This document shows, in pieces, positions 61,280-64,000 of a stretch of 64,000 nucleotides of DNA (positions within the stretch are counted from its first letter, which is position 1; each line of letters begins with the position of its first letter). Below the pieces are notes generated by a model that did no database searches, was not told the DNA's origin, and saw only the letters and a list, made by a program, of their open reading frames with translations. The DNA is taken from contig NZ_CP012196.1 in the NCBI RefSeq assembly GCF_001190745.1, positions 558,001 through 622,000 on the forward strand. Direction: 5' to 3'. This DNA is from Campylobacter gracilis. Its GTDB lineage: Bacteria; Campylobacterota; Campylobacteria; Campylobacterales; Campylobacteraceae. The position numbers and the translations under genes were made by a program.

Positions 61280-61489
61280 AATTTCGCAAGACAAGCGCGC
61301 GGCAAAGCGCGGGAGTAAATTTTAAACTGCGTAGCGCGGCAAGACGCCCCTGCGTAGCGGGTGCATCGGCCGCCACAGCGATAGACAGTCGCATGAGAGA
61401 GTGCATTAGCCGCGATGGCAACTAAATTGGCTTGCAGCGGCGATAAGCGGCTGCGCAAGCAAACAAAATCTAAATTTAAAGGATATAAA

Positions 61490-62125
61490 ATGAAAAAAGT
61501 AGCAATCATCGGAGCAAACGGGAAATCAGGTAGCGCGCTAGTCGCGGAGGCGCTAAAGCAGGGCTACGACGTAACGGGTTTCGCGCGAAACAAAGAGTAT
61601 AAAAACGGCGCCATCAAGCTCGTGCATAAGGACGTTTTTGAGCTTAGTAAAGCCGATTTGGCGGGCTTTGACGTCGTCATCAGCGCGATCGCTACATGGA
61701 CGCCGCAGACCTTCCCGCTTCACGCGAAAATGACGCAGCACATCGCAGAGCTGCTAAGCGGCACGCAGACGAGGCTTTTCGTCATCGGCGGCGCGGGCGT
61801 GTTATACACAGACGCTTCACGCAAGACGCGCCTGATGGATACTCCGAGCTTCCCGGCTGAGTATATGGGCGTAGCGGGGGCGACTGCGGCGAGCTACGAG
61901 GTGCTAAAAGCGAGCAAAGATTTGATCTGGACCTATGTGATTCCCGCCGCGGAATACGACGCAAACGCCGCTCGCACGGGCTCATACGTCCTAGGAGGCG
62001 ACGAGCTGATCCTAAACGGCAAGGGCAAAAGCTACATCGGCTACGCAGACCTCGCGCTCGCCGTAATAGACGAGATCAAGGCGCAAAAATTTATCGGCAA
62101 GCCGTTCACGGCGGTCGGCGAATAA
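61490..62125 (+). CDS. NAD(P)H-binding Rossmann reductase (YwnB/atypical SDR-like)
   Basis: 211 residues from ATG 61490 (AAAGGA). VAIIGANGKSGSALVAEALK nucleotide-binding start, VVISAIATW, LFVIGGAGVLY, WTYVIPAAEY. Matches NAD(P)H-binding proteins such as YwnB. Likely in the same stress regulon as the cupin gene upstream. Confidence 0.85.
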   Translation: MKKVAIIGANGKSGSALVAEALKQGYDVTGFARNKEYKNGAIKLVHKDVFELSKADLAGFDVVISAIATWTPQTFPLHAKMTQHIAELLSGTQTRLFVIGGAGVLYTDASRKTRLMDTPSFPAEYMGVAGATAASYEVLKASKDLIWTYVIPAAEYDANAARTGSYVLGGDELILNGKGKSYIGYADLALAVIDEIKAQKFIGKPFTAVGE

Positions 62126-62820
62126 TGGGCGTTGCCACGCGTAAATTTTAAACCGTGCGGCACGGCAAAATTCTAACGTAAATTTTAAATCGTTTAGCAC
62201 GGTAAAATTCGAACGCAAATTTAAAATTTAGCGAAAAAGTAAGCTAGAGCTTTAAATCAAAATTTAGCGCCAGGACAGAGCCTATGTTTGAATTAAAATT
62301 TAGAGCTAGCTACGGCTTGAAATTAAATTTAGCGGCGGAGCCGAACTCAAGCTAAAATTTAAAATTTAACGGAGACGGCAACGCCGCTGCGGTGCTAATG
62401 ACGGCTGCGATTGTATTGCAGAACATCGGTAGCGATTGTATTTGAATAATAGCGGCGATTGTATTTGCGACAACGGCATCAGAAGTAATGAACAGCGGTA
62501 GCGGCTGCAACGGCGGTGTAGGCGACAGCGGCGTGTACGGCGGCATTAGTAGCAGCCGTATCGCAGCGGGCGGCAGCGAGAATATAATGAACGGGTTGGC
62601 GGCGCCCGCAACAACGGCGTAAAGATAATGAGCGATGGTAGCGTAACGACAAGCAGCAATAGCAATCTGCTGTAAATATAATGAATTGGTAGCGGCAGCA
62701 GCGACAGCGACAATTGGAGACAAAGATAATGTAGTAATAGCGACGATAGCGGCAGTTGCGGCGACGAGGTTGGGATAGTCGCGCTATCAGTATCGGCGGC
62801 GCGCGGTTCGCTATGTCGCG
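62126..62820. other. Spacer with GC-rich trinucleotide-like low complexity
   Basis: 62370-62770 is built from variants of GGTAGCGGC and GATTGTATTTG, with TATAATGAA blocks recurring at about 62584 and 62676. The open frame on the minus strand (62352-62723) is Ala/Pro/Ile low-complexity. No gene supported. Confidence 0.6.
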
Positions 62821-63050
62821 GATAAAATTTAGGCGTGATTAAAATTAATATCTAAATTTTAAAAAAATCGCCTAACAGATGAAATTTCGGAACGATTAAA
62901 ATTTAATATCCGAATTTTATAAAGATCGTTTGGCTGATAAAATTTAGACACGATTAAATTTAAGATTAGAATTTTAAGAAAATCGTCTAGCGGATGAAAT
63001 TTTAGCGCGATCTGAAATTTAGCGGTCGAATTTAAGGAAAATTTCGCTTA
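62821..63050 (+). repeat. 57-bp tandem repeat array, about four copies
   Basis: Units start GATRAAATTT at 62821, 62878, 62936 and 62993 (spacing 57, 58, 57) and share GATTAAAATT...AATTTTA..AAATCG. Copies have diverged. Directly upstream of the Rrf2 gene. Confidence 0.75.
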
Positions 63051-63084
63051 AATTCTAAAACTCAGATCCAAATCAAGGAGCGGA

Positions 63085-63495
63085 ATGCAGGTAGGTATCA
63101 AATTTTCACTCGCGGTTCACATCATGCTTTGCGTCGCGTATTTTCGCGAGGAGAAGGTCACGGGCGATTTCGTCGCCGCAAGCTCGGGGATAAACCCCGC
63201 CATCGCGCGCAAGCTGATCTCGCAGCTGAAAAACGCGGCCCTAGTGCTCACGACCGCGGGCGTGGGCGGCATCACGCTGGCTCGCGACGCGCGGCTCATC
63301 ACGCTTTTAGACATTTACGAGGCGGTGAGCGAGGAGGACGCGATGTTTCGCCTACACAAAGGCTCGCCTAGCGCCTGCCCCGTGGGCGGAAAGATCGAGG
63401 CGGTACTCGCGCCGCGCTTTGCTCGCATTCAGAATGATTTTAAAAAATCCCTATCAAGCGTGAGCTTGGCGGATCTTTTGAGCGATCTGGGATAG
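63085..63495 (+). CDS. Rrf2-family transcriptional regulator
   Basis: 136 residues, AAGGAG upstream. Winged helix with VTGDFVAASSGINPAIARKL and GVGGITLARDARLITLLDIY, late Cys (PSACPVGGKI) in the loop where Fe-S Rrf2 proteins have three; here one Cys is seen, so it may sense without a cluster or be an NsrR-unlike form. Confidence 0.87.
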   Translation: MQVGIKFSLAVHIMLCVAYFREEKVTGDFVAASSGINPAIARKLISQLKNAALVLTTAGVGGITLARDARLITLLDIYEAVSEEDAMFRLHKGSPSACPVGGKIEAVLAPRFARIQNDFKKSLSSVSLADLLSDLG

Positions 63496-63620
63496 AGCTA
63501 TTAAAATTCTAAATACGCATTTATCTTCTAAATTTGCTCGAATTTCAAGGCTTGCGGGCTAAATTTATATAAAATTTTACCCGCCCGCCATGTAAAATTT
63601 CGGTTTAATTTGATTTAAGA

Positions 63621-63626
63621 TATAAT
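63621..63626 (+). promoter_or_regulatory. -10 element of the terminal gene
   Basis: TATAAT 28 bases before the TTG at 63654, then AAGGGG ribosome site. Confidence 0.5.
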
Positions 63627-63653
63627 CCTCCCAATTAATTCTAAGGGGAAATT

Positions 63654-64000
63654 TTGAAATATCTAAAAGCCATATTGCAATTCATCGCAGTTTTTGCTTG
63701 CCTTATTTTGTATCTATTCATAAGCGGAAGAGTAGGACTTCATAAATCTCAATCTCACTACACTATTACGATAGGCTCTGATGCTACTAAAGAAGCGGGT
63801 CTTGATAAGTATGTAAGCGAAGCGGAGATGCAAAGTTTTGCATTTAGACATTGGGATATAGATTATAATTCAAACCCGAAAAACGTATTTAAAGAACCTG
63901 CCACAGACGTAGAGCTAAAAAGGCTTTTAAAAAGCAAGCAAACGGATAAAATTTTAAAATTTATGAAAGATAACAATCTAACCGTCGATCATACTATGCA
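63654..64000 (+). CDS. Membrane-anchored hypothetical protein (3' truncated by window)
   Basis: TTG start; open to the window end (115 codons seen). N-terminal membrane segment (ILQFIAVFACLILYLFISGR), then a polar, likely periplasmic domain. Not recognised. Confidence 0.6.
   Translation, partial: MKYLKAILQFIAVFACLILYLFISGRVGLHKSQSHYTITIGSDATKEAGLDKYVSEAEMQSFAFRHWDIDYNSNPKNVFKEPATDVELKRLLKSKQTDKILKFMKDNNLTVDHTM

Noticed and set aside
62352-62723. Open frame of 123 codons on the minus strand
   Set aside because: Ala/Pro/Ile low-complexity translation of a repeat-like region with no recognisable domain.
62821-63050. CRISPR array
   Set aside because: The units are contiguous and diverged, with no unique spacers and no cas genes nearby. 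No CRISPR was found elsewhere.
1-64000. tRNA and rRNA genes
   Set aside because: Searched by eye for cloverleaf-like and rRNA sequence; none seen. The phage is not at a tRNA.

Overview
The window comes from an epsilonproteobacterium, most likely a higher-GC Campylobacter of the gracilis/rectus/showae kind. The order bamA, tyrA (divergent), M23 peptidase, lpxC, tsaB, thrB, ylxR, infB, rbfA, rimP, ribD and the block accD, rlmH, dksA, membrane gene are both familiar from Campylobacter jejuni. Genes use GC-rich codons, while spacers are packed with AAATTTTA-type words. The genus is firm; the species is a guess.

Region 1 (1-2019) is chromosome: the 3' end of uvrA and a membrane protein gene. Region 2 (about 2020-34824) is a Mu-type transposable prophage inserted between that gene and recO. 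Its left part is Mu-like: a cleavable LexA/cI-type repressor reading outward, an operator, a transposase split by an in-frame amber codon, the MuB ATPase, then small early genes (a glycyl-radical-like mini-protein, a sigma region 4-like protein, a DUF2303 protein, a frameshifted Gam, an antirepressor-like protein, GemA and a zinc ribbon). A MuF-type head protein with a possible toxin tail and adjacent immunity candidate follows. A promoter-bearing cargo gene comes next. The capsid and tail genes are P2-like: terminase and portal run leftward and protease and capsid rightward from a shared divergent region, followed by lysis genes, baseplate V/W/J/I, fibre genes, sheath, tube, the frameshifting E/E' chaperone, tape measure, U, X and D. 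The right end carries a Dam-type methylase with a 14-G tract that would switch it on and off.

Region 3 (34825-56323) is conserved chromosome: DNA repair (recO), fatty acid synthesis (accD), ribosome and tRNA modification (rlmH, dus, tsaB), stringent control (dksA), outer membrane and envelope assembly (bamA, M23, lpxC), amino acid synthesis (tyrA, thrB), translation initiation (infB, rbfA, rimP) and riboflavin (ribD). It has unusually long repeat-filled spacers, for example 1.1 kb between infB and rbfA.

Region 4 (56324-64000) is more variable: a tandemly duplicated membrane-protein locus with a frameshifted neighbour, a CDF metal exporter, an ABC-type membrane domain without an ATPase, a cupin with a clear operator/promoter, an NAD(P)-binding reductase, a 57-bp tandem repeat array, an Rrf2 regulator and the start of a membrane-anchored protein.

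The most interesting items are a three-hairpin leader element found upstream of three phage genes with compensatory stem changes, helically phased TTCAAA arrays at the phage end and inside the phage, an operator palindrome repeated inside the transposase gene, the split transposase, the MuF toxin/immunity candidate, a textbook -1 frameshift site in the tail chaperone, and two homopolymer switches.
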